A stretch of DNA of 64,000 bases from contig CAXXWF010000001.1 in NCBI GenBank assembly GCA_963665865.2, positions 1,240,001 to 1,304,000 of the forward strand, given 5' to 3'. The position numbers and the translations under genes are program-made. Of this stretch, positions 7,927 through 17,400 are shown in pieces (positions within the stretch are counted from its first letter, which is position 1; every line of letters begins with the position of its first letter). Source of the DNA: PHAA01 sp963665865. GTDB taxonomy: Bacteria; Bacillota; Syntrophomonadia; Syntrophomonadales; Syntrophomonadaceae. The notes beneath the pieces were generated by a model, which had not been told where the DNA came from, did not search any database, and worked only from the letters and a program-made list of their open reading frames with translations.

Positions 7927-9111
7927 ATGATAAGTGTTACTAAGCTTTTATTTTCCACCGAGTATTTCGGTGATTCGCTGCGTTATAGTCAGGATTCCAG
8001 GGGAGCAATGCATGGCGTCACCACCAACGCCGGACCGGTTGTGGTGTGGAATTCCACCAGGACATGTAATCTTAAGTGTCGTCACTGTTATATGGATTCG
8101 GATTCGAAAAAATATAAGGGCGAATTGACTACGGATGAGGCCAAGAAATTTATTGACGACTTAGCAGAATTTAAGGTTCCCGTCCTGTTGTTCTCCGGCG
8201 GGGAGCCGCTTATGCGGCCGGATTTCTTTGAATTGGCAGCTTATGCTGCTGCTAAGAATATTCGTCCGACCCTATCTACGAATGGTACGCTGATTACACC
8301 CGAGGTTGCTCAGCAGATCAAGGATATAGGAGTAGGTTATGTAGGTATCTCACTGGATGGCCTGCGAGAGGTAAATGATAAATTTCGGGGTAGGGAAGGC
8401 GCTTTCCAAGCGGCTATGCAGGGAATCCAAAACTGTGTGGCGGTCGGTCAACGAGTAGGACTAAGGTTTACAATTAACCGGCATAACCTGCAAGAGCTGG
8501 ACAATATTTTTGATTTTATTGAGGATGAAAAGGTTGATCGAGTTTGTTTTTACCATTTAGTCTACTCGGGCCGCGGCAGTCAAATGATTGATGAAGATGT
8601 AACGACCTCCCAGTCGCGGCAGGCCATGGATGTAATTATTCGCCGGACCCGTGATTTTGAAGAACGTGGTTTAGTCAAGGAAATTCTAACCGTTGATAAC
8701 CATTGTGACGGAGTGTATCTGTACCTGAAAACCCTTGCTCAAGATCCAGAACATGCTGAAAGGATTAAAGAGCTTATTTCTATGAACAGAGGTAACCGCT
8801 CCGGAATTGCGTTTGCGGAGGTTGATCCCCTTGGATTTGTTCATCCCGATCAATTTACCCAACACCATACCTTTGGTAATGTACGTGAACGTAAATTCGG
8901 GGAAATCTGGACAGATATGAGTAATCCAATCCTTGCCGGGTTAAAAGATAGACAACATTTGCTGAAGGGCAGGTGTGCTGCTTGTCAGTATCTGGATATA
9001 TGCAACGGTAACTTCCGGACGAGGGCTGAGGCGGTAGCAGGAGATTTCTGGGAATCTGATCCAGCCTGCTATCTAACCGACGAAGAAATTGGAGTAAGGA
9101 ACCAGAAGTAA
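7927..9111 (+). CDS. ahbC: Radical SAM/SPASM protein, AhbC/NirJ1-like (heme pathway)
   Basis: The radical SAM cluster motif is CNLKCRHC, with Cys47, Cys51 and Cys54 counted from the ATG at 7927. It is followed by the SAM-binding FSGGEP motif. A C-terminal SPASM-like cysteine set (GRCAACQYLDIC and DPACYL) would hold an auxiliary iron-sulfur cluster. The opening MISVTKLLF, the segment GPVVVWNSTRTCNLKC and the end DPACYLTDEEIG match what I recall of NirJ1/AhbC proteins, which remove acetate side chains from didecarboxysiroheme in the siroheme-dependent heme route. I chose the ATG at 7927 because GGAGGT lies seven bases upstream; the frame further upstream runs through a palindromic repeat. No other heme gene is nearby, so the pathway assignment rests on sequence alone. 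Confidence 0.78.
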   Translation: MISVTKLLFSTEYFGDSLRYSQDSRGAMHGVTTNAGPVVVWNSTRTCNLKCRHCYMDSDSKKYKGELTTDEAKKFIDDLAEFKVPVLLFSGGEPLMRPDFFELAAYAAAKNIRPTLSTNGTLITPEVAQQIKDIGVGYVGISLDGLREVNDKFRGREGAFQAAMQGIQNCVAVGQRVGLRFTINRHNLQELDNIFDFIEDEKVDRVCFYHLVYSGRGSQMIDEDVTTSQSRQAMDVIIRRTRDFEERGLVKEILTVDNHCDGVYLYLKTLAQDPEHAERIKELISMNRGNRSGIAFAEVDPLGFVHPDQFTQHHTFGNVRERKFGEIWTDMSNPILAGLKDRQHLLKGRCAACQYLDICNGNFRTRAEAVAGDFWESDPACYLTDEEIGVRNQK

Positions 9112-9180
9112 GAGTTAAAGATAGGGAACAAAGCAGGCCAAAGAAGGTCCCCTTTCCCGCACAGAGGAGGAAACAGTAAA

Positions 9181-9948
9181 ATGAAATCTATATTTGTAGG
9201 ACATGGCGCTCCTACTATTATCTGGGATAAAAATGAATTTACCGATTTGCTTAAGAAGTACTCTCAAACCATTCCTAAACCGAAGGCAATTATAATTTTT
9301 ACCGCTCACTGGGAATCACCAGTGCAACTAATATCCAGCAATACAAACTATGAGATGATCTATGACTTCTACGGCTTTCCCGATGAGCTTTATAAAGTCA
9401 AATACCCTGTCGCAGGAGACCCCGGCCTGGCCAAGAAAATACATCAGGTGTTCCTAGATAACAATATACCTAGCCGGCTTGAAGCTAACCGCGGTATCGA
9501 TCATGGGTCCTGGACCATGTTAAAATTATTATACCCAGAGGCTGATATACCAGTGGTAAATATGTCAGTCAATACGCAGCTAACCGCCAGTGAGCAATAT
9601 AGGATTGGTGAAAGCCTGGCCCAATTCAAAGAAAATGATTATCTGATAATCGGCAGCGGGGGAATCGTACACAATTTACGGGCCCTAAAATATGAAGCCC
9701 ACACTGTTGATAGCTGGGCCGCCGAGTTCAACACCTGGATTGCTGATAAATTAATGAATTGGGATACAGCGGCCATTTTCGAATACGAAAATATTGCTCC
9801 CAAGGTAAGGTTGGCAGTGCCGAGGAATGAACATTTTATTAACCTATTGATTGCAATGGGAACAGGCAGCCAAAAACAAAAAGCCAGACGGCTGGAGAGT
9901 ATTTATCAAATGGGGAATCTTAGCCTCGATTTATGGGAGTTTGAATAG
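9181..9948 (+). CDS. LigB/DODA-type extradiol ring-cleavage dioxygenase family protein
   Basis: The 255-residue protein fits the DOPA-dioxygenase/YgiD branch of the class III extradiol family. Metal-ligand histidines are His8 (VGHGAP), His43 (TAHWES) and His218 (RNEHF). Active-site histidines are His108 (GIDHGSW) and His164 (GIVHNL). The family uses a non-heme metal to cleave catechol-type rings with oxygen, but many members in anaerobes have unknown roles and could act on other substrates. The ATG has a GAGGAGG site upstream. It follows the radical SAM gene by 70 bp and could be co-transcribed. Its end is convergent with the response regulator on the other strand. Confidence 0.86.
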   Translation: MKSIFVGHGAPTIIWDKNEFTDLLKKYSQTIPKPKAIIIFTAHWESPVQLISSNTNYEMIYDFYGFPDELYKVKYPVAGDPGLAKKIHQVFLDNNIPSRLEANRGIDHGSWTMLKLLYPEADIPVVNMSVNTQLTASEQYRIGESLAQFKENDYLIIGSGGIVHNLRALKYEAHTVDSWAAEFNTWIADKLMNWDTAAIFEYENIAPKVRLAVPRNEHFINLLIAMGTGSQKQKARRLESIYQMGNLSLDLWEFE

Positions 9949-9955
9949 GTGTGAG

Positions 9956-9978
9956 GGCTACGGGTTAAACCTGTAGCC
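9956..9978. terminator. Hairpin between convergent genes
   Basis: GGCTAC (9956-9961) pairs with GTAGCC (9973-9978), with further pairing possible inside. It overlaps the last codons of the minus-strand response regulator. There is no long T-tract, so its role as a shared terminator is only plausible. Confidence 0.35.
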
Positions 9979-10644
9979 GGTTCCCCAGATGGTCTCAATA
10001 TACTCGGGATTTGAGGGGTCTTTTTCAATCTTCTTGCGCAGTTTTTGGATGTGGACCGCCACGGTGGCCGTTTCTCCGGCATAATCATCTTCCCAAATGG
10101 TGGTGAAGATATGCTCTTTGGTGAAAACGGTGTTGGGATTAGTGGCAAAAAAGAGTAACAGTTCATACTCCTTGGTGGTAAACTGAACCTGTTTGCCATT
10201 TACAAACACCTTATGAGATGCTGTGTTTATCTCTAAGCCGCGGTGAGTAATTATCTCGGGCGTGGTGTTCTTGCCCCGCAGGCGCTCATATCTGGTGATA
10301 TGTGATTTTATGCGGGCCATAAGTTCAGCCGGACTGAACGGTTTGGTTAGGTAATCATCGGCACCGAATTCCAAGCCCCTAATCTTATCGATATCCTCAT
10401 TCCTAGCCGATACTACCATAATCGGTATTTCTAATCTCTTCCTGACTTCCTGTATAATCTCAAATCCGTTCTTCTGCGGCAGCATTAAGTCAACTATTAA
10501 AATATCATAGACCCCGGAAACTGCCTTTTTCAATCCGGAAGCGCCGTCGCCGGCAATATCAACGGTATACCCGTTGAGTTGCAGGTAATCACGCTCCAGT
10601 TCAGCAATATTAACATCATCCTCGATAATCAGAACGCTTTTCAT
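9958..10644 (-). CDS. OmpR-family response regulator
   Basis: The receiver domain starts MKSVLIIEDD and has its phosphorylation site at Asp52 (VDLMLPQKNG). The winged-helix DNA-binding domain occupies about residues 130-226, with EYELLLFFATNP, VAVHIQKLRKKI and IETIWGTGYRF as in OmpR/PhoB proteins. I chose the ATG at 10644 because GGAG lies about seven bases upstream and the gene then starts one base after the kinase stop; two upstream ATGs in frame lie inside the kinase gene. It pairs with the kinase at 10646-11791. The gene two upstream encodes a His/Cys-rich protein, a possible target or sensor accessory. Confidence 0.92.
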   Translation of the reverse strand: MKSVLIIEDDVNIAELERDYLQLNGYTVDIAGDGASGLKKAVSGVYDILIVDLMLPQKNGFEIIQEVRKRLEIPIMVVSARNEDIDKIRGLEFGADDYLTKPFSPAELMARIKSHITRYERLRGKNTTPEIITHRGLEINTASHKVFVNGKQVQFTTKEYELLLFFATNPNTVFTKEHIFTTIWEDDYAGETATVAVHIQKLRKKIEKDPSNPEYIETIWGTGYRFNP

Positions 10645-10645
10645 A

Positions 10646-11791
10646 TTAAGCTCCATTCTCCGCTGCATTATAAATAGGAAAACATATCGTAAAACACGAA
10701 CCGGTCTCGACTGAGCTGGTCACTAATATCTTACCCCCCTGGGCTTCAATCAGTTCCCTGGCTATGGCTAACCCCAGACCGGTACTCATCAAGTCCTTAG
10801 AGCGTTCATTATCGATACGATAAAACCGGTCAAAAATGTAGGGGAGTTTTTCCGGTGCTATACCGGGGCCATTGTCGGTGATTGCCAGGTAGGCGGTGTC
10901 ATCCTGCCGGTATAATTCTACATGTATTTTCAAATCGGTTGCAGGACCGTATTTTACGGCATTACCCAGGATATTCTTAATGGCCTGGTGCACCCTTTTA
11001 CCATCAATTCTGACTGCCGAGTCCTGCTCCATTTTATCCTGATAGATAAACTCTGCATCAATTTCCTCAAGTTCAAACCTTAGTTCATCCATTAAATCAC
11101 CCATAAAGGCTCGAACATTAATAATCTCGTAATTGAACTCTACCTTATCAATATCAAGTTTCGAGAAAAGGAATAAATCATCAATCAACTTATTCATGTA
11201 GTTAGTGTTATTGTATATGGTCTTAAGATAGGGATTTATTTTTTCGGGTTGAACCAGGTCATTATCCATTATCATCTCAATATAGCCCTGGATCGAGGTT
11301 ATCGGGGTTTTCAAGTCATGCGAAATGTTGGCGATTAGATTCTTCCTATTCTCTTCATACTCCAGGTTGCTTTTCTCGCTCTCACGCAGTTTAGCGGCCA
11401 TTTCATTAAAGGATCTTATCAGTTGACCAAATTCATTCTGACAACAGGGATCAATGCTCACATCGTAATTGCCTCTGGCAATCTCTATGAACCCATTTTG
11501 CAGTTTATCTATGGGGGTTAATACCCTTTTCTCAACACGTCCTAAAAAGAAGAGCTGTACAACCTCTTTAAATACGATTAAACCAGCGATGGTAATGCCG
11601 ATAGCTTTAAGGCCAGCCCAGCGAAACAACAGGTATACAATTAGAACGTTGATTACCAGAAACAGGGGACGCAAAAATCTAAAGGATCTGTGTAGGCGGT
11701 GGAATTCTTTGAAATGATGCCTATACTCCATTTCGGACCCACAACATTGACTTTCGTCCACATCTATATGTCTGTTCCTCATTAACTGCAC
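10646..11791 (-). CDS. Sensor histidine kinase with Cys/His-rich N-terminus
   Basis: Two adjacent helices (about 41-57 and 61-84) leave almost no extracellular loop, so the signal is probably sensed inside the membrane or the cytoplasm. A HAMP domain (about 85-138), the HisKA motif ISHDLKTPITSIQGY with His158, and an ATPase domain (NILGNAVKYG, DNGPGI, STGLGLAIA) follow. The cytoplasmic N-terminus is unusual: a Cys-Cys pair at 16-17 and seven histidines within the next 20 residues (EYRHHFKEFHRLH). A second Cys-Cys pair (116-117) lies in the HAMP segment. The neighbouring gene product also has repeated CC and HH motifs, so metal or redox sensing is a reasonable guess. The response regulator follows directly. 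Confidence 0.88.
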   Translation of the reverse strand: MQLMRNRHIDVDESQCCGSEMEYRHHFKEFHRLHRSFRFLRPLFLVINVLIVYLLFRWAGLKAIGITIAGLIVFKEVVQLFFLGRVEKRVLTPIDKLQNGFIEIARGNYDVSIDPCCQNEFGQLIRSFNEMAAKLRESEKSNLEYEENRKNLIANISHDLKTPITSIQGYIEMIMDNDLVQPEKINPYLKTIYNNTNYMNKLIDDLFLFSKLDIDKVEFNYEIINVRAFMGDLMDELRFELEEIDAEFIYQDKMEQDSAVRIDGKRVHQAIKNILGNAVKYGPATDLKIHVELYRQDDTAYLAITDNGPGIAPEKLPYIFDRFYRIDNERSKDLMSTGLGLAIARELIEAQGGKILVTSSVETGSCFTICFPIYNAAENGA

Positions 11792-11895
11792 CTGCTATCA
11801 TTTTTTCTTATACTAATATAACCTATTTTAACCTGTCATTTAATATATACCAGAACGCACCGCAGGAGAAAAAATCTAGTGATAATAATTTATGT

Positions 11896-11932
11896 AAAAG
11901 GGCGTAAAATGCTTAATACTATTCTACGCCCT
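11896..11932 (-). terminator. Terminator of the His/Cys-rich protein gene
   Basis: On the minus strand AGGGCGTA (11932-11925) pairs with TACGCCCT (11906-11899) and is followed by TTTT (11899-11896). It ends the gene at 11967 and separates it from the kinase operon, which therefore has its own promoter. Confidence 0.75.
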
Positions 11933-11966
11933 ATATTTTAGATGAAAAGGCTAACTATCCTTCTTT

Positions 11967-12689
11967 TTACCACTTCAGGTTTAATTCGGCCTTGAAGCTC
12001 ATTTCATGAATCTGATCATCTTTATCCCTGGCTGTTCCTGATGCAGTAATAACCAATTTTTCAATGGCTTTGTCTGCGTTAAGCAGCACGTTCAGATCTA
12101 TTACCGGTTTCTCTATTGACACTATGTCCTTCATGCCAGAGCAGCATTGCGGCCCAGGGGAACCTTCAGGGGATCCGTGATGTTGGAATCTGCCATGTAT
12201 ATGCTGCATCAATTCTACCGGTATCTCATCGATATTCAGGGATAAGGCTACCGCATTATTGTCCAGCTCATTAATCTCGAGCTTATCAATCAACTTTAAT
12301 ACATAGCCTAAGGCAGCGAATTTTCCCTTTACACCGCAACAGCTGGTATCTGACTCTTCGCCGCAACAATCTGACGTTTCACAGCAGCCATGGGAATGGA
12401 AATGCCCTCTTAGATGTTTATGATGACGGTGATGCGCTGCTCCACAGAAATTCTGCAGATTAAATTCACTGGTGCTTTCGTGTTTTAATTGTTGGCCGTC
12501 ACAATCGAGAGAGGTATTAAGTTTTACTTTAACCTGGCCGGTTATTAAGTTCTTTTCGAATTCATTTCTCAGTGCAAAACAATCGGTCTGATCCTTTTTA
12601 GCTGCGACCTCGAGAGTACCGATGAAAACCTCCTTGTCTTTCATGGCTTTGGCCACATCATACATAAGTTTAATTTTATTCAATACCAT
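11967..12689 (-). CDS. His/Cys-rich protein of unknown function
   Basis: I do not recognise this 240-residue protein. It has no signal peptide or membrane helix. Its centre (residues 82-118) is a metal-binding-like run with at least nine histidines (HHRHHKH, HFHSH) and three Cys-Cys pairs at 102-103, 108-109 and 117-118; a fourth pair lies at 182-183 after HIHGRFQHH. The flanking parts look like beta-strand domains with a weak internal repeat: VKLNTSLDCDGQQLKHESTS near 53-75 resembles VITASGTARDKDDQIHEMSF near 211-231. The ATG has a strong AAGGAGG. The adjacent kinase (10646) shares the CC/HH composition, which suggests a common metal-related role such as storage, buffering or sensing. That link is inference. 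Confidence 0.8.
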   Translation of the reverse strand: MVLNKIKLMYDVAKAMKDKEVFIGTLEVAAKKDQTDCFALRNEFEKNLITGQVKVKLNTSLDCDGQQLKHESTSEFNLQNFCGAAHHRHHKHLRGHFHSHGCCETSDCCGEESDTSCCGVKGKFAALGYVLKLIDKLEINELDNNAVALSLNIDEIPVELMQHIHGRFQHHGSPEGSPGPQCCSGMKDIVSIEKPVIDLNVLLNADKAIEKLVITASGTARDKDDQIHEMSFKAELNLKW

Positions 12690-12851
12690 AACCTCCTTTT
12701 TTCAATTACAAGGTTAGTATACTGATACACAATAAACTCGCCATAAACAGGGTTTAAAAGTTTTATAAACATTCTTAAAATTTTTCGTAAGTTCCATGCG
12801 CAAGAAACAAAACATTGCTAGTAATTAATATTTGAGGTTGTGGATGTTCTA

Positions 12852-12879
12852 TTGGTTTGCTCCAATGAACTGATATAAT
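12852..12879 (+). promoter_or_regulatory. Candidate promoter of the unknown gene at 12943
   Basis: TTGGTT (12852-12857) and a consensus TATAAT (12874-12879) are 16 bp apart, and TGA just before the -10 makes it an extended -10 element. It is about 65 bp upstream of the chosen GTG start. Confidence 0.5.
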
Positions 12880-12942
12880 GGTGAAAAATGTTTGGATCGT
12901 TGGGGTAGTGCAATACTAAATCGAAATGGAGGAGATGAAGAA

Positions 12943-13590
12943 GTGAACAGAACAAAGCTCAAAGAAGCCGAAGCAAGATTCTTTAGGAATTATCCCGGTG
13001 GATTTTCTAATCCTTTGATGCTGGAAATTGCAAAGAAGCACAAAGTAGAAAAAATGAATAAATTGGCGCAGGAGAGCTTGGCAATTGAACAATTTGAAAA
13101 CCCCATTAAAATTGTTGATGCTATGTGCAAAATCGTCAGCCAATCTTCTATGGTTTCGCTTTTTGAAAAGCCCAAGTTTAGAGATGTAGTTAAAGCCATG
13201 AGCGGGACTGAAAAGGAGCGTTTATCTTTGGGATTAAAGGAATTCTTGCATGGTAATCAAGGGTTTGGCTTTGAACTGATGTCCGATCTGCTCCATGAAT
13301 ATAAGCTGGCCAAATGGACATTGTTGACCATCTGTCCCGTCTATTATCGGCCGAGTGTAGAGGTTTTCATAAAACCTACTACCACCAAAGGGGTAATTGA
13401 GTACTTTGAATTGGAAGGACTCAAATATAGCCCCAATCCAACCTTTGAATTTTATCGTGCTTATCGCGAACAGATTAACCAGATGAAAGCTGAAGTGGAT
13501 GCTTCATTGCAGCATGACAATGCAGCTTTCTGCGGTTTCCTTATGATGTCTATGGGACAGGGGGACAGGTTCCTTGTCCCACTTAACTGA
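12943..13590 (+). CDS. Unknown protein whose 3' end lies in a palindromic repeat
   Basis: I do not recognise this protein. From the GTG at 12943 it has 215 residues, is mostly helical and soluble, and has no signal or membrane segment. Recognisable stretches are RFFRNYPGGFSNP near the start and WTLLTICPVYYRP and FIKPTTTKGVIEYFELEGL in the middle, which may be family landmarks. I chose the GTG because GGAGGAG precedes it; the open frame back to 12892 has no such site. The last 12-13 codons (GQGDRFLVPLN) and the stop are encoded by a perfect 30-bp-arm inverted repeat at 13553-13628, so the native C-terminus has probably been replaced by inserted sequence. Confidence 0.72.
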   Translation: MNRTKLKEAEARFFRNYPGGFSNPLMLEIAKKHKVEKMNKLAQESLAIEQFENPIKIVDAMCKIVSQSSMVSLFEKPKFRDVVKAMSGTEKERLSLGLKEFLHGNQGFGFELMSDLLHEYKLAKWTLLTICPVYYRPSVEVFIKPTTTKGVIEYFELEGLKYSPNPTFEFYRAYREQINQMKAEVDASLQHDNAAFCGFLMMSMGQGDRFLVPLN

Positions 13591-13628
13591 ACGATGGGGT
13601 GGGACAAGGAACCTGTCCCCCTGTCCCA
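13553..13628. repeat. Perfect inverted repeat, 30-bp arms, at a gene 3' end
   Basis: The left arm (13553-13582, starting TGGGACAGGGGGACAGG) and right arm (13599-13628, ending CCTGTCCCCCTGTCCCA) are exact reverse complements with a 16-base loop. The upstream gene stops inside the loop at 13588-13590. The right arm ends 13 bases before the mug start. It is one of the GGGGAC palindromes dispersed in this window and may also act as a strong hairpin between the two genes. Confidence 0.9.
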
Positions 13629-13641
13629 GAAGGAGACTACG

Positions 13642-14178
13642 ATGACAAGCCAACCTGGTCAGCCTTTACCGGACTATCTTCAACCAGGCTTAAAAACTCT
13701 ATTTGTGGGGTTTAATCCCAGTATCCGGTCGGGGGAGGTGGGCCACCACTTTGCCAGCCCCAACAACCGTTTCTGGAAGATCCTCCACGAAGCCGGGTTA
13801 ACCCCGCGAAAATATAGGGCGATTGAAGATGCAACGCTGCTGGAGCTGGGTTACGGACTAACCAACATAGTGGCGCGCCCCACTCGTGCGGCTGCAGATG
13901 TAGACACCGCGGAATATGCGGCGGGTACGAAGTTACTGATACAAAAAATAGAACTTAATCTTCCTAAGGTGGTTTGTTTTGTGGGAAAGGGGGTATATCA
14001 GCTATACGCTCACCAAAGGCAAGCCGACTGGGGATTCCAGACCAGGGAGTCAGTGCCTGGGGTAGTGGACTTTGTTGCTCCCTCCAGCAGCGGATTAGTA
14101 CGTATGAGTATGGCGGAGATTGTGGCCATATATAGATCACTCAGTCTGTTTTTGCGTCTTCCCAACGTTGATTTTTAA
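13642..14178 (+). CDS. mug: G/U mismatch-specific DNA glycosylase (Mug/TDG family)
   Basis: Mug excises uracil and related lesions mispaired with guanine in DNA. The first active-site motif is VGFNPS with the conserved Asn25 (GINPG in E. coli Mug). HHFASPNNRFWKILHEAG follows, as in the family, and the DNA-intercalation motif is present as PSSSGLVR (NPSGLSR in E. coli). The product has 178 residues, close to the usual length. The ATG at 13642 has AAGGAG upstream; the open frame back to 13594 passes through the palindromic repeat and is not the true start. It probably acts alone in base-excision repair. Confidence 0.92.
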   Translation: MTSQPGQPLPDYLQPGLKTLFVGFNPSIRSGEVGHHFASPNNRFWKILHEAGLTPRKYRAIEDATLLELGYGLTNIVARPTRAAADVDTAEYAAGTKLLIQKIELNLPKVVCFVGKGVYQLYAHQRQADWGFQTRESVPGVVDFVAPSSSGLVRMSMAEIVAIYRSLSLFLRLPNVDF

Positions 14179-14230
14179 CACCTGGTATGATCTTATCATG
14201 TATAATCCTGTTCCGAAAACCAGAGGCTAT
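14158..14230 (+). repeat. Diverged direct repeat, left copy, before the hybrid kinase
   Basis: The segment TTCCCAACGTTGATTT.. through CGAAAACCAGAGGCT resembles 19306-19379 (TTCCCACCGTTGATTT.. CGAAAACCAGAGGCT), with similar spacing of the shared blocks (CTGGTAT, CGAAAACCAGAGGCT). The two copies lie before and after the hybrid-kinase/HD-GYP pair. The left copy overlaps the end of mug. Confidence 0.5.
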
Positions 14231-14355
14231 GTGCGAAGACACCGCCCCTTATTTCGGAAAAAGAGGCGTGGTTCTTCCGTTTGCCCGAGGAATACGGGAC
14301 TAACAAAGTGCGACTGGTCAGACATAATTTCATTACGGAATAATTGATGGTGAGG

Positions 14356-14378
14356 GCTCTGGGCAACCAGAGCTTTTT
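14356..14378 (+). terminator. Rho-independent terminator downstream of mug
   Basis: GCTCTGG (14356-14362) pairs with CCAGAGC (14367-14373) across a GCAA tetraloop, followed by five Ts. The mug-kinase gap (14179-14489) otherwise holds the repeat copy and presumably the kinase promoter. Confidence 0.85.
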
Positions 14379-14489
14379 ATATTGTTAAGTAAGATGGCTA
14401 GACTAAAAGCGACTATAACTCAATGGAGTAAATGACGATATATATTAATAATTCCACATATAAGCCCGTTAAGTTTTTGCAAGCATTTA

Positions 14490-17400
14490 TTGACATGGAG
14501 GATAATTCTACTTTGCCTGCGAAATTTGGGCCCTAATAGAAACGCATGTTTACCGGAAGAGGAGGATGCAGCCAGTTTGGATATCAATTCAAAAAATCGT
14601 CCAATGACCCCAATTCAGGATTTAGATATTAATGTGGCAGAAGGTCAGGAAAATCGGGCACAAAAATTAAAAGGCTCGGAAGAGCATTACCGAACTTTGA
14701 TTGATAATGCATTGGATGCGATGTACATTACCGACCTCAACTATACCATTCTGGAGGCCAATAAAGCAGCTTGTGAACAAGGGGGATATACCTATCAGGA
14801 GTTGATTGGGATTAACGCTCTGGAAAAAATCGTCCACTCAGAATGGATTCTTAATAGCCAGGAGCAGATTAAGCGCTTACAGGAAACCGGCAGTGTTAAA
14901 TATGAGAGTCTCAATGTAAACAAAGATGGCAGTTTGATGGAGGTTGAAGTACTCTCGCAGTTAGTCGAATATAATAATCAACCTGCTATTATGGTTTCTA
15001 ATCGGGACATATCAGCCCGCAAGCGGACGGAAGAAGCGTTGAAATCCAGTGAGTTATTATACCGCATTATTTTTGAAAACTCGCCTTTAGGCATAATCTA
15101 TTTGAATCAGCAAGCCAAGGTAATCAGCGCTAACCATCGCTTGGCAAAGCAGTTGGGGGCGCATTTAGAAATGCTTATAGGGCAAATAATGCCTTTAAAT
15201 CATGGTAATGAGATTACCCTCAAGGAATTATTCTATAAGGCAGTGGCTGGTGAGGAGGCCATATTTGAGGGAGACTTTTATCCAGTGCCGGGTGGTGATC
15301 TTATGTCACTGAAAATTCTGTTTAGCCCGGTGAAAAAGGACGTAGGAGCTTGTGATGTCATTTGCATGGTAGAGGATATTACTGAGATTAAACGCCGTGA
15401 GCGGGAACTGCGGCAACTCTACACAGCTTTTGAGCAAAGCCCGTTCACGGTTGTCATAACCGACCGGCAAGGTATAATTCAATATACCAATCAGGAATTC
15501 GAACAAGTAACTGGTTATAGCCTGGTAGAAGCCATAGGTCAAAATCCCCGCATATTAAATGCTGGCACCTTACGCCGGGAACACTACCAGGAACTCTGGG
15601 CTACCATTCTGGATCGCAGGATATGGAAAGGTGAGTTGCATAACCGCAGAAAGAACGGAGAATTGTTCTGGGAGCGCGCTGCCATTGCCCCAGTGCTTGA
15701 TGAATATGAAAAGATTATTAACTTTGTCGCCGTTAAAGAGGAGATAACTAGAGAAAAACTCATGGAACAGGTGAATGAGTTTGTAAGAACGATAGCCGTT
15801 AGTCCGGACACGCAAAAAAGTCTCTTGCATGCCTGCATAGCGGAAATTATACAGCTATTAGGGGGCAACATTGGAATTAATATCAGTTTAAGGGATTCGA
15901 AAACTAGTGTTATCGCCTGGGCCAGCACAACTCAGGAGATGAAATCCCTCCAGGATATGTTCGATCTCAATTCTGTAATGAGCAATGAAGATTGCTGGAA
16001 GCCTTGTATAGAGGAAAGCCGGGCAGTCATTATCAATAATTATAGTGAAGCATATCAGACCAAGCTGCCTGAAGGAAATGAATTGATTGAGAAGATGATG
16101 ATCGTGCCGGTTATTGAGGCCTCGGGAGAAGTTGAGAATCTGGTGATTCTAGCTGGTAAAAGCACCAATTATACCAATTTGGATGCTGAAGTTGCCATTT
16201 ATTTTAGCAAAAACGTAAGGGCTACGCTAAAGCACCGGCAAACAGAAAAGGACCTGGAGGAAAGCCAGACCAGAATGGGTATCATATTTGAGGCTATGCA
16301 GACCGGTATCGTGCTCATCGATCCACGCACCACGAACATAATTGAAGCCAACCAGACCACCCTGAATATGTTCGGGGGGAGCATGGAGGACCTTATAGGA
16401 AAACCTTGTCACAAGCTGCTTTGTCCGGCAGAGTGGAATAATTGCCCGGTATTGGATCTGCAGCAAGATATTGATAACGCGGAGAGCGTTATGATATGTA
16501 AAGACGGAAGCAGGAGGCCTATTTTAAAAACCGTTACCAGGGTTTGCATCGCAGGGCAGGAGTACTTGCTGGAGAGTTTTGTGGATATCAGCGAGCGTAA
16601 AGTAATGGAGGAGGATCTGCGTCAGGCAAAAGAAGCGTCTGAAGCTGCCAACCAGGCTAAGAGTATGTTCCTGGCCAATATGAGCCATGAAATACGTACT
16701 CCAATGAACGCTATTCTGGGATATGCTCAGTTGATGAAGAGAGATGCATCTCTGCTTCCCGAACAAAGAAGGAATCTAGACATTATTGGCAGGAGCGGCA
16801 ATCATCTTCTGGACATTATCAATGATATTCTGGAAATGTCCAAGATCGAAGCTGGTCATATCACTCTAAATAAAGAAACCGTTAATTTTGCTGAGATGCT
16901 CAGTGATATCGAAAGTATGTTCCGCCTGCGTTGTGAAGAAAAGGGACTTGTCCTTTTGTTTGAAGGATGCACACCGCTCTCCCAGATTCTGAATATGGAT
17001 CAGGGGAAAGTACGTCAGGTGCTGGTCAATCTACTGGGGAATGCCATCAAGTTTACCGGGGAGGGCGGCATTGCGCTGCGAATTAGTCAGAACTCAGAAT
17101 CGCTGCCCATCGAAGGGGGTTCAGACCAAACTGTCTCCGGTGAGCGGGTGCGTATTACCATCGAAGTGGAGGATAGCGGCTGCGGTATATCACCGGAAGG
17201 ATTCAGCCGGGTTTTCGAATCCTTTGAACAGGTGGGAAGCAAAAACAATCACGAGGGGGGAACCGGTCTGGGCCTGGCTATCAGCCGGAAATATGCTCAG
17301 ATTTTGGAAGGAGATCTACGGCTGGCGCGGAGCGAGTTGAACAAGGGAAGCTTGTTTCAATTTACTTTTATGGCTGAAATAGGCGATGAACAGATGATTG

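Noticed and set aside
14178..14490. Cyclic-di-GMP riboswitch before the hybrid kinase
   Set aside because: The HD-GYP neighbour made it tempting, but the conserved core of either riboswitch class is not visible; only a repeat copy and a terminator are.
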